A stretch of DNA of 64,000 nucleotides, taken from Paraburkholderia franconis (GTDB lineage Bacteria > Pseudomonadota > Gammaproteobacteria > Burkholderiales > Burkholderiaceae). Positions 1-8,818 of the stretch are shown one piece after another (position 1 is the stretch's first letter; each line of letters opens with the position of its first letter). The position numbers were made by a program, and so were the translations under genes. Under the pieces are notes generated by a model. The model was not told where the DNA came from. It worked only from the letters and a program-made list of their open reading frames with translations, and made no database searches. The stretch spans positions 1-64,000 of the forward strand of contig NZ_WHNP01000033.1 in assembly GCF_009362735.1 (NCBI RefSeq), in the 5' to 3' direction.

Positions 1-239
1 TGGCGAACGGTGACTACGAAATCGGCTTCCAGCAGGTGAGCGAGCTGCTGCCCGTCCAGGGCGCGACCTTCGTCGGAAAGATTCCCGAGTCTCTGCAGTC
101 CGTCACGCGCTTCGCCGCCGGCATCCCCGTCGGCGCGCAGCATCCGAAGGAAGCGAAGGCGCTCCTCGACTATCTCGCAGCACCCGATGTACAGGCAGAA
201 GTGAGATCGACCGGGCTCGATTCCGTCTCCGCACATTGA
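1..239 (+). CDS. ModA-like extracellular solute-binding protein, C-terminal part
   Basis: Only the last 78 codons are in the window; the frame is open to base 1 and ends at TGA 237-239. The residues before and after IGFQQVSELLPV, then GKIPESLQSVTRFAAGIPV and a helix ending in ALLDYLAAP, are typical of the C-terminal lobe of molybdate-type (ModA, PBP2) periplasmic binding proteins. Burkholderiaceae carry many such single-gene paralogues without a clear metal ligand, so the substrate is not stated. A second fragment of the same family lies at 63384-63524 at the other end of the window. The N-terminus and signal peptide lie outside. Confidence 0.75.
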   Translation, partial: ANGDYEIGFQQVSELLPVQGATFVGKIPESLQSVTRFAAGIPVGAQHPKEAKALLDYLAAPDVQAEVRSTGLDSVSAH

Positions 240-633
240 GGCAGCACCATGGGAGGGCTTGCCCCAGCCAGCCTTCCCGTCACCCCGGGGTGTCTGTCAC
301 GGCGTCATTGGCACCGTCCGGGCAGCCCGCCCGTCTGCGCAGCCCTTGAGGGGTACCGCCGACGTGAAGTGCGACGGGCTGGTTTTGCACAGTCAGCCGT
401 CATTCGTGTTCGGGACGCAGCCGTCTCTTTATGGCCGCTAACGCCCAGTCGGGATCGCTCCACTTCGTTGGCCAGCGTGACGGATTGGCGATTCAGCATT
501 TTTGGCACGAACATGTACATGCTGTACATGTCGAATCTCCACCACGCGCATGCGACCGCAAGTTCATCGAGTTCATGCTGGACCAGGCACGAAAGGCCAG
601 GCGCGGTTCGCCGGCAAGTGCGCCCCATCGAGC
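240..633. other. Intergenic, no gene recognised
   Basis: This stretch lies between the binding-protein tail and the convergent MFS gene. Short open frames exist on both strands, but none has a ribosome site, a recognisable domain or consistent codon use. It may be degenerate sequence. I see no terminator hairpin with a T-run. Confidence 0.4.
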
Positions 634-1974
634 TTAAAGGTCGACGTCCTTTGTCTCCGGCCCGATGAGCGCACCGACACACGCAATCGCACCGCCAATG
701 CACAACAACGCGACGGGAGCATAGCGCAGCGGCATCACGGAACCGAGCCAGTTCATATAGAACGCGTAGAACGATGGCAATATCACTGACAGGCTGTAGC
801 CGACGCCAAAACCTGTCGCTCGGATGCCCGTTGCAAACCGCTCGTTGATATATGTGACGATCACGGCCCACGCCGAACTCACTGTAATCGCAAGACCACA
901 TACGATCAGCACGACAACGGGCAGTGCCACTCCAGTCGCCCCAATGAGCAAATACAGCAAGACGGCGCCCAACGTGGCCGACAACGCGCCCACAACGGAA
1001 AGCATCGTGCGGCGGCCAATCCGTTGCCCCAACATGCCTGCTCCCACATAACTGAAACAGAGTACCGTGTAGGACAGCATGAGCGTCGTTGTCATCTGAA
1101 GCGCTGTAAGGCGCAGCGTCTTCAACAAAACGCCAGTGGGAAGGAACAGACCGACGATGTTTTGTGTAAGCCAGAATCCCGTCATCATCAGCAGGACCTG
1201 AACAAGATTGCGCAGTGCGGGTCCACTGACGAGGCGGCTGGCGGATGTCGCTTGCGGCTTACCTGCTGACTTGCCTGCCCACACCTCGGATTCCGCAACC
1301 TTGCGCACGTAGTAGAGCGCCAGAAGCGCCGCCATGAACGCACCAATCATGAAGGGAATACGCCAACCCCACTGTGCATAGGTAGACTGCGGGCCGCCTA
1401 CGGGGAACAGCGCGAACATGACCATCGCAATGAGGTTGATTGCCACATAAGCTGCAGGGAATCCCGCGAGAATCAAACCACCTACCAGACCCCGTTGCTC
1501 CTTCTTCGAATATTCGATGGCAAGCGGCAATGCGCCCGTGTATCCGCCACCAAGGAAAATGCCGTCGATGAAACGTAGGATCACCAGAATCCAGTACGAC
1601 GCGATCCCGATTGACTCGTAACCGGGTATCAACGCAATCAGGAAGGTTGCGACACCGAACCCGCTGACAGAGAGAATCGAGGCTGCGCGACGACCGACGC
1701 GGTCTGCTATGCGGCCAAACAGCAACGCACCGAGAGGACGTCCAAGCAACGTGGTTATGAACACCAGTGACTCGAGTATCGCCTGATGCCCGCTGGACAC
1801 GTGCGCCGGCAAAAAGAACGACTGGATCGGCGCGAGGATGATCACCGGAAGATAGATATCGAACATGTCGATGAATTCCGAGAACACCGCGCCCTTGATG
1901 GCGTTTTTTCGTTTCTCGTCAATCGGCTCTTCTCGCGCTATTTGCCCGAATTCGTTGACGCGTACAGATTCCAT
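634..1974 (-). CDS. MFS transporter, metabolite:H+ symporter type
   Basis: This 446-residue inner-membrane carrier has about 12 hydrophobic segments. After the second segment it carries the MFS signature GRIADRVGRRAA (loop 2-3) and a long cytoplasmic central loop near residues 210-235. The N-terminal SEFIDMFDIYLPVII stretch resembles sialate/aromatic-acid type symporters. The ATG at 1974 is chosen because GGAG stands about 9 bases upstream; the frame continues further upstream but without membrane or signal character. It is last in a minus-strand group with a binding protein (2093-3331) and a quinone oxidoreductase. The substrate is unknown; an organic acid is likely. Confidence 0.85.
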   Translation of the reverse strand: MESVRVNEFGQIAREEPIDEKRKNAIKGAVFSEFIDMFDIYLPVIILAPIQSFFLPAHVSSGHQAILESLVFITTLLGRPLGALLFGRIADRVGRRAASILSVSGFGVATFLIALIPGYESIGIASYWILVILRFIDGIFLGGGYTGALPLAIEYSKKEQRGLVGGLILAGFPAAYVAINLIAMVMFALFPVGGPQSTYAQWGWRIPFMIGAFMAALLALYYVRKVAESEVWAGKSAGKPQATSASRLVSGPALRNLVQVLLMMTGFWLTQNIVGLFLPTGVLLKTLRLTALQMTTTLMLSYTVLCFSYVGAGMLGQRIGRRTMLSVVGALSATLGAVLLYLLIGATGVALPVVVLIVCGLAITVSSAWAVIVTYINERFATGIRATGFGVGYSLSVILPSFYAFYMNWLGSVMPLRYAPVALLCIGGAIACVGALIGPETKDVDL

Positions 1975-2092
1975 TACAGTCTCCAGTTTTGTACTGCCTA
2001 CAGGTATTGCTTGACCAAACGGACGGCGCTTGCCGTGACGGTCCCCATCGGGCCGCCCGGCTTGCGCCGTAGCACGGTCAACTTGAGTGCGC

Positions 2093-3331
2093 CTATTTCC
2101 TGACAAGCGAGCAGCCGCTTTCTGCGAGCGGTTCGAAGGCTTCATCCTTCGGAATCACGGAGCGGATCTTGAGCAGGTCCCACTCGCCTTTCGATTCAGA
2201 TGGCTTCTTGGCTTCCGCGAGATACATGTTGTGCACCATAAGGCCATTTGCTTCGATACGCCCATCCTTCGCGAAGAAATCATTGATGGGCGTCGCACGC
2301 ATTTTTGCCATCACCTTGTCGCTGTCGGCTGTTCCCGACGACCGGACCGCGCTCAGGTAATGCATCGTCGCTGAGTACATGCCGGCCTGGACCATCGTCG
2401 GCATCTTGCCTGTGACCGCGTAGAACTTTTTGGCAAACGCCCGCGTTTGGTCGTCGTGATCCCAGTAGAACGCGGTGGTGAATTGCAGCCCCTGTGCCGT
2501 CTTCAGCTCCATTCCCTTCAGGTCGCTGTCGAAAATCAGCAATGGCGCGACCACAACGTTGTTGCGCGACAGGCCAAATTCCGCCGCCTGTTTGACTGCA
2601 TTCTGCGTATCCCGCCCTGCGTCGGCCAGACCGACTACCTGAGCCTTTGAAGCCTGTGCCTGCATCAGATATGAAGCGAAGTCTGACGCGGACAATGGGT
2701 GCTTCACAGAACCCACTACGTCGCCGCCCATCGTCTGCACGACCCGGGTTGCCTGGCTCTGAAGTGAGTTGCCGAATGCGTAGTCGGCCGTTAGAAAGAA
2801 CCAGCGTTTGTAGCCTGCCTGCATTAGTGCGCGTGCCGTTCCATTTGCAAGGGCATAGGTGTCGTATACATAGTGAACGCCATAAGGTGAGCATTGCTTG
2901 CCCGTGAGTTCTGTCGTGGCCGAGCCTGCAAAGATTGTGATCTTCCGTTTCTCGACGCCGAGCTTCTGCAACGCGAGTGCCGATGCGGAATCAGTGGATT
3001 CGAGCACGGCCTGAACATCGTCCTGGTCGTACCAGTAGCGCACCTTCGTAGCAGTCACATCGACCTTGTTCTGATAATCCGCCGACAGTATTTCTATCGG
3101 GCGGCCCAGCACCGTACCGCCGAAGTCCTGCGCAGCGAGCTTGACGGCCGCCACTCCGCCCGCACCGCCAATCCCCGAGTACACGCCGCTCATGTCGACA
3201 ATCACGCCGATCCTGAACGGCTCTGCATTCCCCTTGTCGGCTGCTTCGCAGGTGCCGGCTATGACAGTGAGCAAACATGCCGCTACCAGATGTGCGCATA
3301 CCCAACGTTTCAATCCCGATGACGATTTCAT
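2093..3331 (-). CDS. ABC-type branched-chain amino acid/amide substrate-binding protein (PBP1)
   Basis: This 412-residue secreted protein has a signal peptide (residues 1-30, ending ...CEAAD) and then the Leu/Ile/Val-binding fold opening FRIGVIVDMSGVYSGIGG. Segments typical of the family follow: a ligand loop ESTDSASALAL, then TADYAFGNSLQ and GLADAGRDTQNAVKQA. It lies 118 bases upstream of the MFS gene on the same strand, and no HisM/LivH-type permease or ATPase is present here, so it is an orphan receptor or works with permeases elsewhere. AGGAG stands just before ATG 3331. In related clusters such orphan receptors sit with aromatic or short-chain acid catabolism genes. Confidence 0.85.
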   Translation of the reverse strand: MKSSSGLKRWVCAHLVAACLLTVIAGTCEAADKGNAEPFRIGVIVDMSGVYSGIGGAGGVAAVKLAAQDFGGTVLGRPIEILSADYQNKVDVTATKVRYWYDQDDVQAVLESTDSASALALQKLGVEKRKITIFAGSATTELTGKQCSPYGVHYVYDTYALANGTARALMQAGYKRWFFLTADYAFGNSLQSQATRVVQTMGGDVVGSVKHPLSASDFASYLMQAQASKAQVVGLADAGRDTQNAVKQAAEFGLSRNNVVVAPLLIFDSDLKGMELKTAQGLQFTTAFYWDHDDQTRAFAKKFYAVTGKMPTMVQAGMYSATMHYLSAVRSSGTADSDKVMAKMRATPINDFFAKDGRIEANGLMVHNMYLAEAKKPSESKGEWDLLKIRSVIPKDEAFEPLAESGCSLVRK

Positions 3332-3417
3332 GGTGTGTCTCCTAAGATTAAAAAATTATTATTTTGTATATCTAATTAATAACAATGCCTGGATGCTTTC
3401 GTATCGGTGTTTCTCCG
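3332..3417 (-). promoter_or_regulatory. AT-rich leader of the binding-protein gene
   Basis: The 86 bases between the oxidoreductase stop and the binding-protein ATG are strikingly AT-rich (a run of A, T and TTATT units around 3347-3385), against GC-rich surroundings. This may be a separate promoter for the 3331 gene. The ribosome site AGGAG is at its 3' end on the minus strand. No clear -35/-10 pair is claimed. Confidence 0.3.
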
Positions 3418-4404
3418 TTAGAAGTGAAGAATCACACGCCCCGTCACGGCACGCGTATCGACAGCCTCCAGGCCGTTTGCCGCCTTATCGGCGGGCAACC
3501 GTAGCGCAATGCGCGGACGAATCAATCCTTGTTCGAGAAGGTCATGCAACTTCTGTTGCGCCAGGCCTACCCGCTTCGGCTGCCGGTCGCGATAGTCGCT
3601 CCATTGCAAACCAGATACCTCGATGTTCTTCACCAGAAGATAATTCGCCTTGATCTGAGGGATCTGGCCACCTGCAAAACCAATCACGACTGCCCTTCCG
3701 CACCACCCTAACGCTCTGAGGGCGGCACCGAACACATCGCCGCCTAGCGTGTCCAGAACGATATCGACCCCGCGACCTTTCGTTACTTCGAACACCTGCT
3801 GACGCAGACCTTCCCGGAGGTCCGGCATCGACAGATCGATAACATGCGACGCACCATCCGCAAGCGCCTGCTCAGCCTGTTGCGTACGATTCACCGCAGC
3901 GATCGCTTTCCCGCCAAGTGCCCGCACAAGTTGCAGCGCCGCAGAACCGACGCCGCCGCTCGCTCCCGTCACAAGCACCATCTCGCCAGCGGCGAACCGG
4001 GCGCGTTCCATCAAGGCAAAGAAAGCGGTCTGGAATGGCAACCCCATCGCCACGGCATCATCGAAAGGAATCGCAGCCGGCAAGATCTCGCACCTGTCTT
4101 CCGGCACGAGAACGCGAGACGCGTAGGCCCCATATTCCATATGAGCGACGACGCGGTCGCCCGGCCTGATATGACGGACGGACGGTCCGACTGTCACCAC
4201 CACACCCGCTGCATCCTTTCCCGGCGTGAATGGCAATTGCGGCAAGTTCTGGTACCTCCCCCGGATCACAAGCAGATCCGGATAGTTGATCGCGGAAGCA
4301 CGGACATCGATGAGAACGTTATTGTCTTTGACCTCAGGGTCCTGAAGATCCGTGACTTCGACTTCGCCGGGTTCTCCAAATTTACGCACTACAACGGCCT
4401 TCAT
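3418..4404 (-). CDS. NADPH:quinone oxidoreductase family (zinc-free MDR)
   Basis: This 328-residue cytosolic medium-chain dehydrogenase/reductase has an N-terminal GroES-like domain (MKAVVVRKFGEPGEVEV, then PGKDAAGVV) and a Rossmann domain with GASGGVGSAALQL near residues 145-158. The catalytic and structural zinc cysteines of alcohol dehydrogenases are absent, which fits the quinone/enone reductase branch. The ATG at 4404 overlaps the stop of the preceding CoA-transferase remnant by 4 bases (ATGA), showing that the two were an operon. Reduction of an enone or enoyl intermediate is plausible but not demonstrated. Confidence 0.85.
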   Translation of the reverse strand: MKAVVVRKFGEPGEVEVTDLQDPEVKDNNVLIDVRASAINYPDLLVIRGRYQNLPQLPFTPGKDAAGVVVTVGPSVRHIRPGDRVVAHMEYGAYASRVLVPEDRCEILPAAIPFDDAVAMGLPFQTAFFALMERARFAAGEMVLVTGASGGVGSAALQLVRALGGKAIAAVNRTQQAEQALADGASHVIDLSMPDLREGLRQQVFEVTKGRGVDIVLDTLGGDVFGAALRALGWCGRAVVIGFAGGQIPQIKANYLLVKNIEVSGLQWSDYRDRQPKRVGLAQQKLHDLLEQGLIRPRIALRLPADKAANGLEAVDTRAVTGRVILHF

Positions 4405-4757
4405 AGTTCACCGCCTTTTTTCGCATATGTCTGGAATGACGCAGCGTCCGCGCCGAGCCGTGGTGCATCGAGTGTTTCCTGCCGGGAGCGGAACTGTCTG
4501 TCAACGGGCACCGGCAGCGCGGGGATCGTGGCTCCATCGGCGAGTCGCACCGTCCTGTCGAACACGCCGCGTTGCGTGAAGTGCGTATCCGCAGCCGCCT
4601 CTGCAAGGTCGACGACACGAACCACACACGTGTCGGTTTCCGCAAATTTGTTCAGCCAGTAGGCAGCCGTTCTTTGCCGGATCGTCAAGGCAATACGATC
4701 TCTAACCTCGGGCCCCTCGCCATCGACTTCGGCCAGTTCGGGAACGCCCAGGGCATT
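4401..4757 (-). pseudogene. Class III (CaiB/BaiF) CoA-transferase, C-terminal remnant
   Basis: About 115 codons match the very end of CaiB/BaiF CoA-transferases: a helix, then FAETDTCVVRVVDLAEA, then DTHFTQRGVF, and a C-terminal LGAD segment. The N-terminal two-thirds, with the catalytic aspartate region, is absent. Homology stops abruptly near 4755, where a glyoxalase fragment on the other strand begins. The stop overlaps the start of the oxidoreductase by 4 bases. It was originally a co-operonic CoA-transferase and is now non-functional. Confidence 0.75.
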
Positions 4758-4885
4758 TGTCCTGGTCCGGCGGGTGGAGCGAGGGGCTCGATCCAGAGCG
4801 GCGCGACTATGCGACATTCGCCGACTTCACCGACCCGGACGGCAACATGTGGACTCTGCAGGAACGCGGCTACCTCGCGCGATGA
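4751..4885 (+). pseudogene. Glyoxalase/VOC-family C-terminal fragment
   Basis: In the frame ending at TGA 4883-4885 the residues DYATFADFTDPDGNMWTLQE are the typical last strand of glyoxalase/bleomycin-resistance (VOC) proteins, including the metal-ligand glutamate region. Only about 45 codons remain, and no start or upstream domain exists. It abuts the truncated CoA-transferase on the opposite strand at about 4750-4757. Confidence 0.7.
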
Positions 4886-4902
4886 TCCGCGCACGATGCC
4901 GC

Positions 4903-6666
4903 TCACACATCAATCACCACGTCATCCTGCGGCCGCGCGCAGCAGATGAGGACATTGCCCTGTGCGGGTGGATCGAGGGGATCAGGTTCGTAGGCCACGC
5001 GACCCGAAACTAGTCCGCTCTCGCAGTTGTGACAGACGCCCGTGCGGCAAGACCACCGCACGGGCACGTCGCACGCCTCGGCCAGCTCAAGAATGCTTTG
5101 ATAAGCCGAGGCATTCCAATGCGCCGCGATGCCACTGCGCGCAAACGATACGAGTGGACCGCCCTTTGCGTCGTCTTTGGGCGGATGCGGCGCGTGCGCT
5201 GACGCATCAACGATACCTGGATTCAACGGCTCTGCACCGTTGAAGATTTCGGCGTGAACGCGCTGCGGCACGACGCCCAGCGCCGTCAGCGCCTCTTTCA
5301 TGTCTGCCATGAAACGCGTCGGTCCGCAAAGGTAAACGTCCGCCTCCCGCGGGACACCGACTTCTTTCAGGACCGATTGCGACAGATGCCCGGTAGCGTC
5401 GATATCTTTGCCGACCCGATCGTGCGATGTGGGCGCGCTATAACACACATAGCTGCGGCCACGGGGCAGCGCGAGCATCAGGCGTCGCGCCTCGGCAGAA
5501 AATGGATGATGCCGCCCGTCGTGTGCCGCATGCAGCCACAACACCTGCCGCGTCGAGCATTCCGACGAGAGCGCGTGCAGCATCGCGAGAACGGGCGTTG
5601 CGCCGATTCCGGCGCTGAGCAGCACCACAGGTCCGTCACCGGGCTGCAGCACGAAACTTCCACGCGGCGAGCTAACGTCGAGCGTATCGCCCACGCGGAC
5701 GTGCTCCCGCAGCCAGGTTCCGCCCACTCCGTTGGGCTCGATCTTCACGCTGATCCGATACGTCTGCGTGGAGAGCGGACCGGAGAGCGAGTAACTGCGA
5801 AATAGCGGCGGACCGCCCGCAGTCGGATCGAGACGCAACACGACATACTGGCCCGGCAGCGCTCGTTGCAGCGGCAGACCATCCTTGCTCTTCAGCGTGA
5901 AAGAAACGACATCTGCCGATTCCTGCTCGATCGTCGATACGGTGAGCGGTCGAAATCCCGGCGGCGCCGCATGCGCCGCTACTGCAGGCACGAGCCCGGC
6001 GTTGCCGCTCGCAGCGCCGTTCATGCCGCTTTTCAGCAATGCGTCGAACGAGAAGCGCCATCCGGGTGAAAGCGCTGCGATACGCAACGCGCGTTCGAGT
6101 TTTTCGCGCGGATGGTCCGACGAATACAGCAGCGCGTTGATCTCCGCGACAGTCATGCGCTCGTCTGCCTCACCCACCTTCACGATCTCGTCGTTCGCGC
6201 CTACTTCGCCTTCCTCGAGCACGCGCAGATAGAAGCCAGGTCTTCCACTCGATGTCAGCAACGCGGGCATACGCGGCTCGTTCGTCCGGATGCCGACGCG
6301 ATAGCAGGTCACGCGGGGCTGCGTCACCTCGAAAAGCGCACCGCCAATCCGATAACGGTCGCCGATGCACACGGCCGAGTCGGGCAGCCCTTCGACGGTA
6401 AAGTTCTCGCCGAACTGGCCATGCACGAAGTCATTTCTCTTTAACTGCGCTTGCCAGTACCGGTACGACTCGATCTGGTAAACGAACACGGCCCGCTGCT
6501 CGCCGCCATGCCCCGCCAGATCGCCTTGGCCGTCTTCCGCCAGATTCAGGCGTGCTGCGAAGCAGCGCCCTTGTACGGGGTTCTTCCAGATCCCTGTGTG
6601 CACAGTGCGGCCTTTCCACTCGATATCGCGTGGAAGTCCGACGTTCACCGATAGCAGCCGAGCCAT
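4903..6666 (-). CDS. MOSC domain / ferredoxin-NADP reductase / 2Fe-2S fusion oxidoreductase
   Basis: This 587-residue cytosolic protein has three parts. The N-terminal MOSC domain (about residues 1-160, HGGEQRAVFVY and FGENFTVEGLPD, YiiM-like) precedes a 3-alpha linker. Next is a flavodoxin-reductase core with the FAD motif RSYSLSGP, the NAD motif SAGIGATPVLAML and LCGP. Last is a plant-type ferredoxin domain with cysteine pattern WSCRTGVCHNCESG and a final C near LICCARP. The ATG at 6666 has a strong GGAGGA site 5 bases upstream. A likely role is reduction of N-hydroxylated or other oxidised substrates through molybdenum cofactor-type chemistry; this is inference. It follows the DUF427 gene by 44 bases on the same strand. 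Confidence 0.9.
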   Translation of the reverse strand: MARLLSVNVGLPRDIEWKGRTVHTGIWKNPVQGRCFAARLNLAEDGQGDLAGHGGEQRAVFVYQIESYRYWQAQLKRNDFVHGQFGENFTVEGLPDSAVCIGDRYRIGGALFEVTQPRVTCYRVGIRTNEPRMPALLTSSGRPGFYLRVLEEGEVGANDEIVKVGEADERMTVAEINALLYSSDHPREKLERALRIAALSPGWRFSFDALLKSGMNGAASGNAGLVPAVAAHAAPPGFRPLTVSTIEQESADVVSFTLKSKDGLPLQRALPGQYVVLRLDPTAGGPPLFRSYSLSGPLSTQTYRISVKIEPNGVGGTWLREHVRVGDTLDVSSPRGSFVLQPGDGPVVLLSAGIGATPVLAMLHALSSECSTRQVLWLHAAHDGRHHPFSAEARRLMLALPRGRSYVCYSAPTSHDRVGKDIDATGHLSQSVLKEVGVPREADVYLCGPTRFMADMKEALTALGVVPQRVHAEIFNGAEPLNPGIVDASAHAPHPPKDDAKGGPLVSFARSGIAAHWNASAYQSILELAEACDVPVRWSCRTGVCHNCESGLVSGRVAYEPDPLDPPAQGNVLICCARPQDDVVIDV

Positions 6667-6710
6667 ATTCCTCCTCCGCAGCGGGCGAGCCCGCCATCGC
6701 GCGCCACGCG

Positions 6711-7580
6711 TTACTGTTGGCGGCCGGGCAGCACCTCGTCGACAGTGAGCTCGCGATCGGGCCCGTGCGGAATCACGGTCTGCCCCGGTTCCAGATGGAG
6801 TTGTCGCCCGTCGAGATGCACGGTGACGGCATCCGGCTCGAACGACACCATGTTGGCAATGCGGCGCACTTCCGGATACGTCTCGGGGTAATACCATGCG
6901 GCCAGTCGCGCGTCGCCGATGTCGTAGTAGCTGCAGATCCCCTTATAGGGGCAGAACGTCTGGTTGGCGGCGGGCTTCAGTCCGGACTCGTCGATGTCGG
7001 CGCGCGGAACGTACCAGCGCGGCGCAAAGCCGGACTCATAGAGCACGAGCGGCCGCGTCGTATCGGCGATGATGCGTCCCTGATGGCTCGCGACGAGCTT
7101 TCGCGAAGTCTGCCGGATATCGATGCGGTGGTACGGATCAGCGGCATGGCCGATGATCCGCTCGTCCTCTTCGTAGAAAGCATCCATCGCCCGCCAGGCA
7201 AACGCGACGCGTCCCTCCAGCTCACTCGCGCAGGGCGGCAAACGTGTGTGCTGCCAGGCGGCGCGCTGCGCGATCCTCTCGCCAGCGCGCACGACAAACC
7301 AGGCACTCGGACCGAGGTCGGCGTGTTGCGTCGTGCGGTCCATTGGTTCCAGGGCGCCCGAAACGATATCGGCTTGCCGAAAATAGGCCACGGGATATCG
7401 GCCCGGTTCGAACAGAAGCACGACGTCCTCGCTATCGGCGATCCACGTTCCACCGAAGCGCACACGCATTCGCCGCCGCAACGGTTCGGCGTACAACAGT
7501 CTCGCGGGTAGTGCGCCCGGTACCAGAAACCGCCCGATTGCTCCCGTCGAAAGCGGGCCCTGCTGCCACGATAGTCCCAT
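6711..7580 (-). CDS. DUF427 domain protein (two tandem domains)
   Basis: This 289-residue soluble protein carries two copies of the DUF427 beta-rich domain. The first has YFRQADI at about residues 65-75. The second, near residues 165-245, has the family pattern around CPYKG, YYDI and AAWYYP. No signal peptide is present. DUF427 proteins have no assigned reaction. The gene is immediately upstream of, and co-directional with, the MOSC oxidoreductase, so the two probably form one transcript. Confidence 0.85.
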   Translation of the reverse strand: MGLSWQQGPLSTGAIGRFLVPGALPARLLYAEPLRRRMRVRFGGTWIADSEDVVLLFEPGRYPVAYFRQADIVSGALEPMDRTTQHADLGPSAWFVVRAGERIAQRAAWQHTRLPPCASELEGRVAFAWRAMDAFYEEDERIIGHAADPYHRIDIRQTSRKLVASHQGRIIADTTRPLVLYESGFAPRWYVPRADIDESGLKPAANQTFCPYKGICSYYDIGDARLAAWYYPETYPEVRRIANMVSFEPDAVTVHLDGRQLHLEPGQTVIPHGPDRELTVDEVLPGRQQ

Positions 7581-8157
7581 TGCTACTTCTCCTCCGGCGC
7601 TCCGCCGTGCTGTTGCACGAACAGCCCTTCAAGGTCACTTGCGAACTCGGCTGGTCATCGGTCTCAATGCTAGGCGGCAGATACAACCAGCGCAATAACG
7701 ATGTCATTTGCGGTGCAACGCAGAGGCTCCCGGCACGCGTGCCCCATTGCCGGACAATGAGGCAATAGGCCATCGTGAATATTGCGCTCAACAACAGAGC
7801 AACGAACGCGCCCGCTGCGTGCGGCCGCATCGGCACCGGGCCTCTACAGCGCAGATCACCATCGCGATCGACGGCATCGATAGCACCATGATGTGGAACG
7901 GACAGCCGCGCATCAACGCCACCAGATGCGCAGCTTACCGAGGCGGCGCTCGTCGCAGCGGCGATCCGCGCGGGAGGCGCGGTGGCGCAGGCGACGCACT
8001 TCTTCAATAGCCGACGCATTCGACGGTGCGCGCTGCATGCACGCGGCCGCGCGCTGTCGTACATCGTATCGATGCTATCGTCCCGCGACCGCGCGCGTGA
8101 CAGGATCTGCCGCGTTGCACATTACCTCTCCTCGCGTCGTTGCCTTCCCACGCATGA
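7581..8157. other. Intergenic, weak coding signals only
   Basis: No firm gene. A minus-strand frame from about 7830 could encode a small protein with one hydrophobic segment (AAGAFVALLLSAIFTMAYCL), but it lacks a ribosome site and runs into the neighbouring gene. A plus-strand stretch at about 7920-8010 reads like an amphipathic coding remnant (ALVAAAIRAGGAVAQATHFF) without start or stop context. Neither is called. Confidence 0.3.
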
Positions 8158-8186
8158 TGTAACCACCGCTTCGATCGCCCCGATCT
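8158..8186 (+). promoter_or_regulatory. SigF-type ECF promoter (copy 1)
   Basis: TGTAACC at 8158-8164, a 16-base spacer, then CGATCTACTC from 8181. The arrangement is identical to the element upstream of the sigma factor at 12222. It points toward the DUF4148 gene, with a leader of about 155 bases. Confidence 0.65.
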
Positions 8187-8346
8187 ACTCTTTGCAACCG
8201 CAACAAAGTACACCGCGCTGCGCATGCAGCGCATTGGGACATGCGCGCCTGATCGAGCCAAAGACGGCGCAACGCGTCACAGGCGGGCGTTGATTCGAGA
8301 CACCGCGCATGTCGCCCCAACAATCATTTGCAAGGAGGACAGGACC

Positions 8347-8712
8347 ATGCGAGTTCGCAAGTGCGTCGGTATCGTGATGCTTTCGTTTGCTTCAGCCGCT
8401 TATGTGGGCGCTGCGCATGCTCAGGGATTGACGCGCGAGCAGGTGCGGCAACAGTTGCTTGAAGCGCAACAGAACGGACTGGCGTTCGTGACCGACGCGT
8501 CGTATCCGGACGTGAGCCCCGTCTATCAGCATCAGGTCGAGCAGATGCGCGCGATGCACTCGCACGACGGCGGCGTCGGCACGCAAGCGAACGGGAGCAC
8601 GGAATCCGGCGCTTCGACGGCCGCCTCGGAGATGCCGATGCAGACTCATCCCACGTCGCAAGACGACTGTGTCGGACCCGTCAGCTTCTGCAACGTCTAT
8701 TTCGGCAGCTGA
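8347..8712 (+). CDS. DUF4148 family periplasmic protein
   Basis: This 121-residue exported protein has a signal peptide (residues 1-24, ...GAAHA|QG) followed by the DUF4148 pattern LTREQVRQQLLEAQQNG and then a region with PDVSP. The C-terminal part is Ser/Thr-rich and ends with two cysteines (DDCVGPVSFC) that could form a disulfide. ATG 8347 has AAGGAGG 8 bases upstream. DUF4148 proteins are abundant in Burkholderia and have no known function. A sigma-F-like promoter stands upstream, so stress induction by the neighbouring ECF factor is plausible. Confidence 0.85.
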   Translation: MRVRKCVGIVMLSFASAAYVGAAHAQGLTREQVRQQLLEAQQNGLAFVTDASYPDVSPVYQHQVEQMRAMHSHDGGVGTQANGSTESGASTAASEMPMQTHPTSQDDCVGPVSFCNVYFGS

Positions 8713-8751
8713 CCGCGATGGTCTCCCATCGTAGCCAATCGACTGTCGACG

Positions 8752-8783
8752 TGTAACCGTTGTCGTGCGGCCAACGAATTAAC
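8752..8783 (+). promoter_or_regulatory. SigF-type ECF promoter (copy 2)
   Basis: TGTAACC at 8752-8758, 16 bases, then CGAATTAAC from 8775. It lies 36 bases upstream of the YkgJ start at 8819. Confidence 0.7.
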
Positions 8784-8818
8784 TTGAACCACTACTCTGC
8801 CGCGCACCAATTCGCGAA

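Noticed and set aside
305..901. Minus-strand open frame of 198 codons
   Set aside because: Overlaps the MFS gene in another frame and extends into an intergenic region without start signals.
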